NCBI RefSeq assembly: GCF_020873895.1
Contig: NZ_JAHWGT010000025.1
Span: forward strand, 1-64,000
Direction of reading: 5' to 3'
DNA from: Streptomyces sp. DH12
GTDB lineage: Bacteria > Actinomycetota > Actinomycetes > Streptomycetales > Streptomycetaceae
Length of the DNA: 64,000 nucleotides
In this document: positions 30,478-38,992 of the stretch, piece after piece
Layout: the number at the start of each line of letters is the position of its first letter
Numbering within the stretch: the first letter of the stretch is position 1
Translations under genes and position numbers: made by a program
Notes under the pieces: model-generated
Told to the model about the DNA's origin: nothing
The model's database searches: none
The model's input: the letters and a program-made list of their open reading frames with translations, nothing else

Positions 30478-31155
30478 ATGAACCGTTCAGCAGTGCACGT
30501 GATGATCGTCGACGACGAGGACCTGATCAGAGAGGGACTCCGGCGGATCGTCGACGGCTTCGACGGCACCCGTGCCGTCGCCGCCTGCACGGGGTCGGAG
30601 GCGCTCGGCGAGGCCGTACGGCACCGGCCGGACGTGGTCCTGCTGGACGTGCGGATGCCCGACCGGGACGGACTGAGCGTCCTCGCCGACCTGCGGGCCC
30701 TGCCCGAGCCGCCGGTCGTCGCCATGCTGACCACGTTCGACGCCGACGAGCACCTGTCGGCGGCGCTGCGCGGCGGCGCGGCCGGCTTCCTCCTCAAGGA
30801 CACCGCCCCCGAGCAGCTGGAGTACCTCATCAAGGAGTTGGCGGCGGGCGGCAGCGTCATCGCCCCGAAGGTGGCCCGCACCGTGGTCGACGGCTTCCTG
30901 CGCGCCCAGGGCGACGGCTTCGGGGACCGGCCGCCCACCGCCGGGGAGCAGGCCCTCGCGCTGGAGCTGACGGCCCGGGAGCGCGAGGTGCTCGCGCTCC
31001 TCGCCGAAGGGCTGTCGAACACGGAGATCGCGCAGCGCCTGTTCATCGGCACGACCACCGTGAAGGACCACGTCAGCACGCTCCTGGCCAAGCTCGGCGT
31101 CACCAACCGGGTGCAGGCGGCGGTCCGCGCCCACCAGCTGCGGCTCGTGCGGTGA
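30478..31155 (+). CDS. NarL/FixJ-family response regulator
   Basis: Response regulator, 225 aa. Receiver: VMIVDDEDLIREGL, phosphoacceptor Asp in VVLLDVRMPD, conserved Thr/Lys in MLTTFDADEHL and GFLLKDTAPEQL. DNA-binding LuxR domain: LTAREREVLALLAEGLSNTE and TTTVKDHVSTLLAKL. The stop overlaps the start of the sensor kinase by four bases. The ATG at 30478 is chosen over an in-frame GTG five codons earlier because it matches the family start. Targets are unknown; the upstream protease and downstream MarR are candidates by position only. Confidence 0.94.
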   Translation: MNRSAVHVMIVDDEDLIREGLRRIVDGFDGTRAVAACTGSEALGEAVRHRPDVVLLDVRMPDRDGLSVLADLRALPEPPVVAMLTTFDADEHLSAALRGGAAGFLLKDTAPEQLEYLIKELAAGGSVIAPKVARTVVDGFLRAQGDGFGDRPPTAGEQALALELTAREREVLALLAEGLSNTEIAQRLFIGTTTVKDHVSTLLAKLGVTNRVQAAVRAHQLRLVR

Positions 31156-32387
31156 CGACCCGCGCGACCGCCGAGCGGGTCCTCGTGGTCGCCGCGGTGG
31201 CCGAGCTCCTCACGGTCGCCGACGCCTTCAGCGCCGTACCCCTCGCCGTCTGCACGGTCGCGCTGCTCGCGCTGCCCCTTCGGCGCCGGCTGCCGATGGC
31301 CACCCTCTGCGCGACCCTCCCCTCGATCCTCACCGGGCACCTGTGGCTGCCGGCGATGCTCGCGATGTTCACCGTCGCGTGCGACCGGCCGAGGCCGCGC
31401 GTCGCCGCCGGCTGCGGGCTGCTCTTCGCCGCGGCGGCCTGCCCGTGGCCGCCGGGCGAGTTCGCGGCGATGACCCGCGAGGAGGTCCTCACCACGGTGG
31501 AGGCGGCCGCGCTGCTGAGCGTGGGCCCCGCCGCGCTGGGGCTGCTGGCCGCGACCCGGGCCGAGCTGCGGGCCCGTCTCGTGGACCTCACGGCCACGCA
31601 GCGGCGCGAGCGGGAGCTGGAGTCGGAGCGGGCCGTCGTCCGCGAACGCGCCCGGCTCGCCCGCGAGATGCACGACACGGTCGCCCACCACGTGGGCATC
31701 ATCGCCGTCCAGTCGGGCGCCCTGCGGGCCGCCGAGGGCGCGGCGGGGGACGCCTGGAAGCGCGACACCGCCGAGAGCATCCGCCGCCACAGCGTCCGGG
31801 CGCTGGAGGAGCTGCGCGACATGGTCGGCGTACTGCGCACCTCCGACACCGCGGCCGCCTCCGCCGCGGGCCGCACCGGCCTCGACACCCTCCGGGACCT
31901 GGCCGCCGACAGCCTCCTGGACGTGACGGCCGACGTGACCGCCCCCGAGGCGGGGCGGCTGCGGCCGGAGGTGGAGAGCGCGGCTTTCCGCATCGTGCAG
32001 GAGTCGCTCAACAACGTCCGCAAGCACGCCCCGGGCGCCCGCGTCACCGTCGTGGTGGCGCCCGCGCCGGACGGGCGCTCCCTGGCGGTGGAGGTGCGCA
32101 ACGCCCCGCCGCCCCCCTCGGCCGCGACCGGTCCGGCGGCCTCCCCGGCGCAGGGCGGGGCGCAGGTGGCGGCACCGGGGGAGTCCGGGGATCCGGAGCC
32201 GGTACCGGGCGGGCCGGGGGAGCGGGAGCCGCTGCCCGAAGGGGCCGGGGAGGCGGTCGCGGAGCTGCCGGGAGGCGGGTACGGCCTGGCGGGGCTGCGG
32301 GAGCGGGCCGAGCTGCTGGGCGGCTGCCTGTCGGCACACCCCTGCCCGGCAGGCGGCTTCACGGTCCGCGCCGTGCTGCCCCTCTGA
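31152..32387 (+). CDS. DesK/NarX-type sensor histidine kinase
   Basis: Membrane kinase of the HisKA_3 class, 411 aa. About four hydrophobic helices in the first 130 residues carry no sizable external domain. The dimerisation helix has the phosphoacceptor in ARLAREMHDTVAHHVGIIAV. The ATPase domain has the N-box VQESLNNVRKHAPGA and GGGYGLAGLRERAELLGG, with a Pro/Gly-rich insertion of about 50 residues between them. GTG start inside the regulator stop. HisKA_3 kinases with such compact sensors often respond to envelope or antibiotic stress, but the signal is not evident here. Confidence 0.92.
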   Translation: MTTRATAERVLVVAAVAELLTVADAFSAVPLAVCTVALLALPLRRRLPMATLCATLPSILTGHLWLPAMLAMFTVACDRPRPRVAAGCGLLFAAAACPWPPGEFAAMTREEVLTTVEAAALLSVGPAALGLLAATRAELRARLVDLTATQRRERELESERAVVRERARLAREMHDTVAHHVGIIAVQSGALRAAEGAAGDAWKRDTAESIRRHSVRALEELRDMVGVLRTSDTAAASAAGRTGLDTLRDLAADSLLDVTADVTAPEAGRLRPEVESAAFRIVQESLNNVRKHAPGARVTVVVAPAPDGRSLAVEVRNAPPPPSAATGPAASPAQGGAQVAAPGESGDPEPVPGGPGEREPLPEGAGEAVAELPGGGYGLAGLRERAELLGGCLSAHPCPAGGFTVRAVLPL

Positions 32388-32894
32388 GCAGGCCCGGCAC
32401 CGGCACGCGACCCGCCCCGGCACGCCCCGCCCCGGTGACCGGCCCGTCGGCCGGTCGGAGGGGGCCGACCGGAGGTTACCCGTCCGCTACGTCGCCCGGC
32501 AGGATGGGTCGGCCGGGCTCCGGTGGGGCCGACCACCCCGGCGGAGTCGAGGGGGAGCTTCCACGGGCACGCGCCCGTGGAACGGCACCGGCCGGTGGGG
32601 TTCCGGCGCGACGCGGCACCGGGGCAGCGGTGCCGCGCCGCGCCGGAACCGCTCCGCCCCGCCCGGCCCGCCACCGGGCCGCCGCCCCGCCGGCGAGCGC
32701 CCCCGGGCCGCACCGCCCGCCATCCCGCCGCGCCGCCGGCCACCGCCCCGCGCCGCCGCCCGGACCGCCCCGGTCCCCCCCGCGCCGCGCCGACCTGCGT
32801 GGACGGGTCACCCGTTGCGAAATACTGGCCGGCCGCGGGCACCGACCCCGCGGACGGCAGCAGCACGGCACGACAGCGCGCGAGGGGTGCGGAC
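32388..32894. terminator. 507-base gap with three strong hairpins
   Basis: No gene is supported. Hairpins are at 32451-32472 (8-bp arms CCGGTCGG), 32559-32582 (perfect 10-bp arms TTCCACGGGC, 4-base loop) and 32600-32649 (22-bp arms with one mismatch and a 6-base loop). The first is the likely terminator for the kinase operon. The other two are much stronger than needed. The last 80 bases include an AT-richer stretch (GTTGCGAAATACT at about 32814) that may be the MarR promoter. Confidence 0.6.
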
Positions 32895-33416
32895 ATGCAC
32901 ACAGGCCCGACGGGGAACGGACCGGAACGCACCGGGAGCGGCGGCGCCGACCCGGAGTTCCTCGCCCTCGAACGCGAACTGGCGGTCTTCCTGCGCCGCG
33001 CCCGCGCCTCGTCCGGCGAGATGGCCCGCGAGGTCCACCCCGAGCTGGAGCCCGCCGCGTACGGCCTGCTCGCCCGGCTCGACGACGCGGGCGGCCAGCG
33101 CGCGACCGACCTCGCCGGGTACTTCGGCGTCGGCAAGGCCACGATGAGCCGGCAGCTGCGCGCCCTGGAGGAGCTGGGGTTCGTCGCCCGGGAACCCGAC
33201 CCGGCCGACGGCCGCGCCTGGCTCGTACGCCTCACCGACGAGGGCCGGGACCGCTTCCGCCGGGTCCGCGACGCCCGCCGGGCCCGCTACGTCCGCAAGC
33301 TCGCCGGCTGGGACCGCGCCGAGGTCGCCGAACTCGCCCGCCTCCTCCACCAGCTCAACACCCGGGCGGAGGGCGGCGAGCCGGGCGCCCGGCGCGGACC
33401 TCAGAGCTCCGCGTAG
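32895..33416 (+). CDS. MarR-family transcriptional regulator
   Basis: A 173-aa MarR winged-helix protein. Core features are the dimerisation helix around AREVHPELEPAAYGLLARL, the recognition segment TDLAGYFGVGKATMSRQLRALEELG and the wing DPADGRAWLVRLTDEG. The ATG at 32895 has GAGGGG about nine bases upstream. Ligand and targets unknown. The gene's last 16 bases overlap the end of the convergent phosphatase gene, so the two transcripts are antisense to each other at their 3' ends. Confidence 0.9.
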   Translation: MHTGPTGNGPERTGSGGADPEFLALERELAVFLRRARASSGEMAREVHPELEPAAYGLLARLDDAGGQRATDLAGYFGVGKATMSRQLRALEELGFVAREPDPADGRAWLVRLTDEGRDRFRRVRDARRARYVRKLAGWDRAEVAELARLLHQLNTRAEGGEPGARRGPQSSA

Positions 33417-34183
33417 ACCGCCGTCGCGTCGTCGTGGAGCTTCCAGCGCCGCACCCCGCCGGCTTCCGCGTCCCGCTCCTCCAGCGCCCGTACCCGGTCG
33501 AGCAGGCCCCGCGGGCCCTCCTTGCGGAGCACGCCCAGGCACTGCGTCCAGTCGCCCTCCCGGAACAGCTCCACCCACCGCGCCGCGCCGTCCGTCAGCG
33601 CCGCCAGCGCGCGCACCTCGCTGCGCGGCGTCACGCCGGTCACGGCCCGCGCCGCCACCGACGGGTCGGCGGCGGCCGTGAAGAAGCCGCCGTCGGCGTT
33701 GCGGAGCAGGTCCGTCGCCGCGTGGGAGCGCAGCACCTCCGGCGGCACCGCGTCCAACCGGTCGTCCAGGACGGCCCGGACCCCGCCCTCCGGCGACTCC
33801 AGCAGCAGGACGGAGTCGGAGAGGACGAGGTGTTCCACCGCCCGGTCGTCCCAGCGCGCCAGGACCACCGTCGCCTGGGGCGTGCGGACGTGAGAAAGGT
33901 CACACGTACCGCGGTGGGCGTCCGCGGTGCGCCGGATTGCCTCGGCGAGGACCTCCGTCAGCGTCAGGTCGGTCCGCGAAGTGGACAGTTCGGTCAGCGC
34001 GCCGCCCAGGCGCGCGGTGAACCAGTGCACCGAGTGCACACAGCCGTCACCCCCGGAGGGGGGCGTCACACCGTCCAGGACCACCACCGCGCCGCCCCGA
34101 CCGGACGCGGGGACGGCCGCGGCCGCCCAGTCCTCGTTGGGGCGTTCGGGGTGGCCGGGCAGCGAAGCGGTCCCACTGTGCAT
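33401..34183 (-). CDS. PP2C-like protein serine/threonine phosphatase
   Basis: A 260-aa single-domain protein with the metal-binding acidic residues of PP2C phosphatases: PERPNEDWAAAAV, VVVLDGVTPP, LAALTDGAARW and the final HDDATAV. It lacks the extra regulatory domains (PAS, GAF, HATPase) common in streptomycete phosphatases. It probably dephosphorylates a protein, but no partner kinase is adjacent. The ATG at 34183 was chosen; an open frame of 12 further codons upstream has no better site. It overlaps the MarR gene tail by 16 bases in the opposite direction. Confidence 0.78.
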   Translation of the reverse strand: MHSGTASLPGHPERPNEDWAAAAVPASGRGGAVVVLDGVTPPSGGDGCVHSVHWFTARLGGALTELSTSRTDLTLTEVLAEAIRRTADAHRGTCDLSHVRTPQATVVLARWDDRAVEHLVLSDSVLLLESPEGGVRAVLDDRLDAVPPEVLRSHAATDLLRNADGGFFTAAADPSVAARAVTGVTPRSEVRALAALTDGAARWVELFREGDWTQCLGVLRKEGPRGLLDRVRALEERDAEAGGVRRWKLHDDATAVYAEL

Positions 34184-34563
34184 GCGCCTCAGTCTGCATG
34201 ACTCCTCCACACCGCGCACACGGCCCGGCGGGGGAGCGGTACCCGCAGGTCAGGGGGGCGGCGGCGGCCCCGCTCCGGCCCGGGCGCCGCCGAGGGGCCG
34301 ACATGCGGGCGCGCATACTGCCAAAGCCCGCGCGGAAGGTCCAACCCGGCCCCCGCCCGCGGCCCGCCGACCGCCGGTGCGCGAGTTGTTCGCCAACTCG
34401 GGAGTGTTGTTCACTCGTTCGGGTGGCGGAGCGGCCGACGGGTGCTCGCTGCCCAAAAGGGCTGGAATGGTCGGAAGCCGTACCAGGGGTGGGAGCGCTC
34501 TCCATGTGTGACCGGTCGTCACCTCTGCTTCAAGGGCGAACGAGTTCAAGAATGTGAGCACCG
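34184..34563. promoter_or_regulatory. Conservon upstream region
   Basis: 380 bases between the divergent phosphatase and cvnA. Two neighbouring small hairpins (34382-34416) are the main structure. A possible 17-codon open frame with its own GGGAG (34503-34557) ends six bases before the cvnA start and could be a leader peptide. No promoter could be fixed. Confidence 0.45.
34382..34416 (+). promoter_or_regulatory. Twin inverted repeats before the conservon
   Basis: CGAGTTG-N5-CAACTCG (34382-34400) is followed at once by GAGTG-N5-CACTC (34402-34416). The two are similar in sequence and both have 5-base loops. They could be adjacent operator half-sites or RNA hairpins in the leader. Confidence 0.5.
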
Positions 34564-37374
34564 GTGCAGAAGCGCAGTGACACTCCGGGCGATCCCCACG
34601 TTCCGGGCGGCCGCCGCGTACGGGTCCGCAGCCGGCTCGTCGCCGGCGTCGCCCTCGTCGGCGTCACCGTCATCGGCGCCGGGGTCCCGGGGCTGCTCAC
34701 CACCTCCGCGGACCTGACGGAATCCCAGGGCCTGGTCACCTTCGCCGAGCTGAACCGCCAGGCCGTCACCCTCGCGCACTCCCTCGCCGACGAGCGCGAC
34801 GAGGTCACGGCGTACGTCGCCGCGGGCCGCGCCGGCACGGAGGGCGACGGCAGCGGCGGCGGCGCGGGTGGCGCGGGTGGCGCGAAGCCGACCCTGTCGA
34901 AGACCTCCACCGCCCGCGTGGACCGCCAGATCGAGGAGATCCGCGGCGCCGCCCCCGAGGACCTGCGCCGCGCCCTCGCCGAGGTGCCCGCCCTCCGCCG
35001 CACCGCCGTCACCGGCGACGGCACCGCGCTCGCCGCCCACCGCGCGTACACCGAGGTGATCGACCGGCTGCGGGCCCTCGCCGCCCGGCTCGCCGACCGC
35101 ACCCCCGCCCGCGCCACCGACGGCCCCGGCCGCGCCCCCGCCGAACTGGGCCGCGCTGTCGAACAGGCGTCCGCCACCCGCGGCCTCCTCCTCGCCGCGC
35201 TCGCCCTGCCCGAGCCGAGCGGCGGCGACCGCACCGTGTACGACCCGGTCACCGGCCGGTACGTCACCGAGGAGGACCCCGACGCCGCGTCCGCCGCCCG
35301 GGCCCGGGACGAACTGGCCGCCGCCGCCCACCGCGCCCGCGTCCGCGAGCAGGTCGCCCTCGCCGACTTCGAGGCCGACGCCGACGCGCCCGCCCGCCAG
35401 TCGCTCGCCGCGACCGTCACCGGCCCCGAGGTCAAGGCGGCCGAGGGCCACCTCGCCAAGCTCGCCGACGGCCGCGAGCTGACCCGCGCCGAGCGCAGGA
35501 CCGACCCCGAGCAGCTGTCCGCCGCGCTCACCGCCCGCATCGAGCAGATGCGCGGCGTCGAGTCGGCCCTCGCCACCCGCCAGATCGAGCGCATGGAGGG
35601 GCTGCGGGACGCGGACGTCACCGCCCTGGAGCTGCGCGTCGCGATGCTCGGCGGCTGCCTGCTCCTCGCGATCGGCGTGTCGACGGCCGTCGCCCGCACC
35701 CTCACCCGGCCGCTCGCCGTGCTGCGCATCGGCGCCGCCCGGATCGCCGCCGCGCCGGAGGCGGAGGAGCCGATCCGCTTCACCGGCCGCAACGACGAGT
35801 TCGCCCAGGTCGTCCGCTCGCTCAACACCCTCCACGGCCACCTCCTGGGCCTCGCCGACCGCGCCGGACGCGACGGCGGGCGCGAGGCCGCGGCCGCCGA
35901 GCTGTCCGCCCGCCACGCGGAGCTGCGCGAGGAGACCGAGCGGCTCACGGCCGAGCTGCGGACGCTGCGGCACACCGTCCACCACACCTTCGTCAACCTC
36001 TCCCTGCGCACCCTCGGCCTCGTCGAGCGCCAGCTCACCGTGATCGAGAAGCTGGAGGAGCGCGAGCAGGAGCCCGAGCGGCTCGCGACGCTCTTCAAGC
36101 TCGACCACATGGCCACGGTCATGCGCCGGCACAGCGAGAACCTGCTGATCCTCGCCGGGCACGAGCACAGCCACGCCCACCAGGGGCCCGTCCCGCTGGT
36201 GGACGTCCTGCGCGCGGCCGTCAGCGAGATCGAGCGGTACGAGCGGGTCGCCATCCAGTCCCTGCCGCCGCACGCGTACGTCGCCGGGTTCGCCGCCGAC
36301 GACGTCAGCCACCTCCTCGCCGAGCTGCTGGAGAACGCCACGTCGTTCTCGCCCCCGGAGGCCCGGGTCCAGCTCTCCGGCTGGCTGCTGGACACCGGTG
36401 ACGTGATGCTGTCCGTACGCGACAAGGGCATCGGGATCACCCCGGCGCGGCTCGTCGAGCTCAACGCCCGCCTCGCCGACCCCGCCCAGGCCCGCGCGGT
36501 CGCGGAGGGCACCGGCGCCGGGGAGGCCGGGGGCGAGCCCGAGGGAGAGGGGCTCGGCCTGCGGGTCGCCGCGCTGCTCGCGGCGCGCCACGGGGCGCGC
36601 GTCGAGCTGCGGACCGAGGAGGACGGCGGTGTGACGGCCCTGGTCGTCCTGCCGCAGGCGCTCCTGCCGGACGCCCCCGCCACGGCGGCGTCGCCGGCCG
36701 AGGCGCTCGCCGAGGGCATGCCGGTGATGAGCCTGCCCGCGCCGCTGGCGGAGGCCGACTCCGCCGCGCCGCAGCACCGCAGGACCCCCGACGACACCCC
36801 GGTGGCCCGGACGGGACACGAGGCGGACTCCACCGCGACCGGGACGACCGGCGAGGCGGCCGCCGAGGACCGGCCCGCCGGGCCGGAGGCGGACTCCACC
36901 GCGACGGCCGCCGAGCCGGCGACAGCCCCGCCCACCGAGGCACCCGAGCCCGCCGGGGCCACGGAGCCCACCGAGCCGGCGACGACCCCGCCCGCCGAAC
37001 CCGCCGAGCCGACGCCCCCGCCCACCCGTCCCACCCCGCCCGCCGAGACCGGTGGCGAGACGACCCTCCAGGTGCGGCTGCCCGCGCCCGGCGGGGAGGG
37101 GCACGAGCGGGACACCGAGGACGCCGCGCCGAAGTGGGAGCGGGTCGGGCGGGTCACCGACAAGGGCCTGCCGAAGCGGACGCCGCGGATCGTCGAGACG
37201 GCGCCGCCCCCGGCGGAGCGCACCGGCGGCGTGAACGCCGACGAACTGCGCCGCAGGCTCGGCGGGTTCCAGCAGGGTTCGCGGGACGGCCGGCGTGACG
37301 TGGAGGCCGAGATCGCGGGTACGGAAGAAGCGGGACCAGGAACGGGGGACACAGTCGAGGAGGCACAAAGGTGA
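34564..37374 (+). CDS. cvnA: Conservon sensor kinase-like protein CvnA
   Basis: Membrane sensor of a conservon, 936 aa. An N-terminal helix (SRLVAGVALVGVTVIGAGVP) and a second at about 360 (AMLGGCLLLAIGVSTAVA) enclose an external helical nitrate/nitrite-sensor-like (NIT) domain. A HAMP-like region, a coiled coil, and a kinase-type ATPase domain follow (LLAELLENATSFSPPEARVQ, DKGIGITPARL, GLGLRVAALLAARHGARVE). A long Pro/Ala/Thr-rich acidic tail of about 220 residues closes the protein. The GTG start is immediately downstream of an in-frame stop. It overlaps cvnB. In conservons these proteins form a membrane complex resembling eukaryotic GPCR-G-protein signalling. Confidence 0.92.
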   Translation: MQKRSDTPGDPHVPGGRRVRVRSRLVAGVALVGVTVIGAGVPGLLTTSADLTESQGLVTFAELNRQAVTLAHSLADERDEVTAYVAAGRAGTEGDGSGGGAGGAGGAKPTLSKTSTARVDRQIEEIRGAAPEDLRRALAEVPALRRTAVTGDGTALAAHRAYTEVIDRLRALAARLADRTPARATDGPGRAPAELGRAVEQASATRGLLLAALALPEPSGGDRTVYDPVTGRYVTEEDPDAASAARARDELAAAAHRARVREQVALADFEADADAPARQSLAATVTGPEVKAAEGHLAKLADGRELTRAERRTDPEQLSAALTARIEQMRGVESALATRQIERMEGLRDADVTALELRVAMLGGCLLLAIGVSTAVARTLTRPLAVLRIGAARIAAAPEAEEPIRFTGRNDEFAQVVRSLNTLHGHLLGLADRAGRDGGREAAAAELSARHAELREETERLTAELRTLRHTVHHTFVNLSLRTLGLVERQLTVIEKLEEREQEPERLATLFKLDHMATVMRRHSENLLILAGHEHSHAHQGPVPLVDVLRAAVSEIERYERVAIQSLPPHAYVAGFAADDVSHLLAELLENATSFSPPEARVQLSGWLLDTGDVMLSVRDKGIGITPARLVELNARLADPAQARAVAEGTGAGEAGGEPEGEGLGLRVAALLAARHGARVELRTEEDGGVTALVVLPQALLPDAPATAASPAEALAEGMPVMSLPAPLAEADSAAPQHRRTPDDTPVARTGHEADSTATGTTGEAAAEDRPAGPEADSTATAAEPATAPPTEAPEPAGATEPTEPATTPPAEPAEPTPPPTRPTPPAETGGETTLQVRLPAPGGEGHERDTEDAAPKWERVGRVTDKGLPKRTPRIVETAPPPAERTGGVNADELRRRLGGFQQGSRDGRRDVEAEIAGTEEAGPGTGDTVEEAQR

Positions 37375-37865
37375 GTGCGACGGCCGGCACCGGAACCCGA
37401 GGACTGAGCAGCGGGGCGCAGAACCTGCAGTGGCTCCTGGGCAACCTCGTGGAGGAGGTGCCCGGCGTCCGGTCCGTCGCCGTCGTCTCGTCGGACGGAC
37501 TGCTCCTGCTGTCATCCGACCCCGACGCGGCACGCGGCCCGGACGACGGCGCTGAACGGCCGCGCGGCCCCCGCGGGTCGAGCGCCGACCTCGCGACGAT
37601 CGTCTCCGGCATCGGCAGCCTCACCGCCGGGGCGGCCGGCCTCATGGACGGCGGCGGCGTCAAGCAGACCATGGTCGCCATGGAGCAGGGCAGCGTCTTC
37701 GTCACGGCGATCAGCGACGGCTCCCTCCTCGGCGTGCACGCCGCCCCCGACTGCGACATGAGCGTCGTCGCCTACCACATGGCCCTCTTCGTGGGCCGGG
37801 CCGGACACGTGCTCACCCCCGAACTCCGCAGCGAGCTGCGCCGGTCGCTGGAGGGCGACCGGTGA
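37371..37865 (+). CDS. cvnB: Conservon Roadblock/LC7-domain protein CvnB
   Basis: A 164-aa Roadblock/LC7 protein, thought to regulate the conservon GTPase. It shows the family opening AQNLQWLLGNLVEEVPGVRS, VAVVSSDGLLLLSS, and GVKQTMVAMEQGSVFVTAIS. A Pro/Arg/Gly-rich insertion of about 18 residues (around DDGAERPRGPRG) lengthens the loop after the second strand, making it longer than typical CvnB (about 140 aa). GTG start overlaps the cvnA stop; the stop overlaps the cvnC start. Confidence 0.93.
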   Translation: MSATAGTGTRGLSSGAQNLQWLLGNLVEEVPGVRSVAVVSSDGLLLLSSDPDAARGPDDGAERPRGPRGSSADLATIVSGIGSLTAGAAGLMDGGGVKQTMVAMEQGSVFVTAISDGSLLGVHAAPDCDMSVVAYHMALFVGRAGHVLTPELRSELRRSLEGDR

Positions 37866-38281
37866 CCGCCCTGTCGGCGGGGCTTCCGGTACGGGGCGAG
37901 GGGCGCAGGCCCGCCCGCGTACGGCCCTACTCCCTCACGGGCGGCCGCACCCGCTTCGGGTACGTCCTGCTCGTCGAGACGTTCGTCGCCGCCCTGGAGG
38001 CCCCCGACCCGAACGGGACGGCCCCCGCCCGGGAGGACCGGCCGGCCAGGCCCGCCGGGCGGCTCATGCCCGAGATGCGGGCCATCGTGCAGGTCTGCCG
38101 CAGGATGCGGACGGTCGCCGAGATATCCGCGCTGCTGCGGATACCGCTGGGCGTGGTCCGGGTGCTCGTCAGCGACCTCGCCGACCAGGGCCGGCTGCGC
38201 GTGTACGGGACCGGGCACGGGACGGGGCAGCCCGACCGCGCGCTGCTGGAAAGGGTGCTCCATGGTCTTCGCCGTCTGTGA
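37862..38281 (+). CDS. cvnC: Conservon DUF742 protein CvnC
   Basis: A 139-aa DUF742 protein, the third component of conservons. It has VRPYSLTGGRTRF near the start, as in the family, and a winged-helix-like C-terminus (RTVAEISALLRIPLGVVRVL, VSDLADQGRLRVY). The central segment (EAPDPNGTAPAREDRPARP) is low-complexity. Its role in the complex is not known in molecular terms. The last 20 bases overlap the beginning of cvnD. Confidence 0.92.
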   Translation: MTALSAGLPVRGEGRRPARVRPYSLTGGRTRFGYVLLVETFVAALEAPDPNGTAPAREDRPARPAGRLMPEMRAIVQVCRRMRTVAEISALLRIPLGVVRVLVSDLADQGRLRVYGTGHGTGQPDRALLERVLHGLRRL

Positions 38282-38876
38282 CCTGCCGGAGGAGGAGGCG
38301 CCGGCGCCCTGGCAGCTCGACCGCGACCGGGCCCCCATCGCGACGAAGGTCGTCGTCGCGGGCGGCTTCGGGGTCGGCAAGACCACCTTCGTCGGCTCCG
38401 TCTCCGAGATCACCCCGCTGCGCACCGAGGCGCTGATGACGCAGGCCGCCGCCGACACCGACGACCTGTCGGCGACGCCGGACAAGGCCACCACCACCGT
38501 CGCGATGGACTTCGGCCGCGTCACGCTCGACGACGACCTGGTCCTCTACGTCTTCGGCACGCCCGGCCAGCAGCGCTTCTGGTTCATGTGGGACGACCTG
38601 GTGCGCGGGGCGATCGGCGCCGTCGTCATGGCCGACACCCGGCGCCTCACCGACTGCTTCGCCGCGCTCGACTACTTCGAGAGCTGCCGCCTGCCGTACG
38701 TGGTCGCCGTCAACCACTTCGAGGGCACGCCGCGGTACGAGGTGGAGGACGTGCGCGACGCGCTCACCGTCCCGCCCGACGTACCCGTCGTGATCATGGA
38801 CGCGCGGGAGCGTCCCACCGTCGTCGAGTCGCTGCTCGCGCTCGTCGCCCGCGCCCTGGAGCAGACCCCCGCCTGA
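38262..38876 (+). CDS. cvnD: Conservon small GTPase CvnD
   Basis: A 204-aa Ras-like GTPase (MglA/CvnD group). P-loop GGFGVGKTTFVGS, switch I region with DKATTTVAMDFG, and switch II YVFGTPGQQRFWFMWD. The base-specificity motif is NHFEG instead of NKxD, as commonly seen in this group. There is no obvious membrane anchor. The start overlaps cvnC by 20 bases, so all four conservon genes are tightly coupled. It is followed by a flavoprotein gene on the same strand after 116 bases. Confidence 0.94.
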   Translation: MVFAVCDLPEEEAPAPWQLDRDRAPIATKVVVAGGFGVGKTTFVGSVSEITPLRTEALMTQAAADTDDLSATPDKATTTVAMDFGRVTLDDDLVLYVFGTPGQQRFWFMWDDLVRGAIGAVVMADTRRLTDCFAALDYFESCRLPYVVAVNHFEGTPRYEVEDVRDALTVPPDVPVVIMDARERPTVVESLLALVARALEQTPA

Positions 38877-38992
38877 GCGGCCGGTCCGGCGCCGCGCACA
38901 CCGCCCGCCACTCCCGGCGCCCCCGCACACCGACACCCCCCGCACCGGCCGCCCCCGGCATCCCGTCACACCAGGAAAGAGGCCCCCTCTCG

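Noticed and set aside
27177-32423. A 1748-codon minus-strand open frame opposite the M4 protease and two-component genes
   Set aside because: It runs across three well-supported genes and gives only Arg/Gly/Val-rich low-complexity sequence without motifs.
32523-32894. N-terminal extension of the MarR gene
   Set aside because: The upstream open frame is Pro/Arg-rich, covers hairpins and lacks a ribosome site; the ATG at 32895 has GAGGGG.
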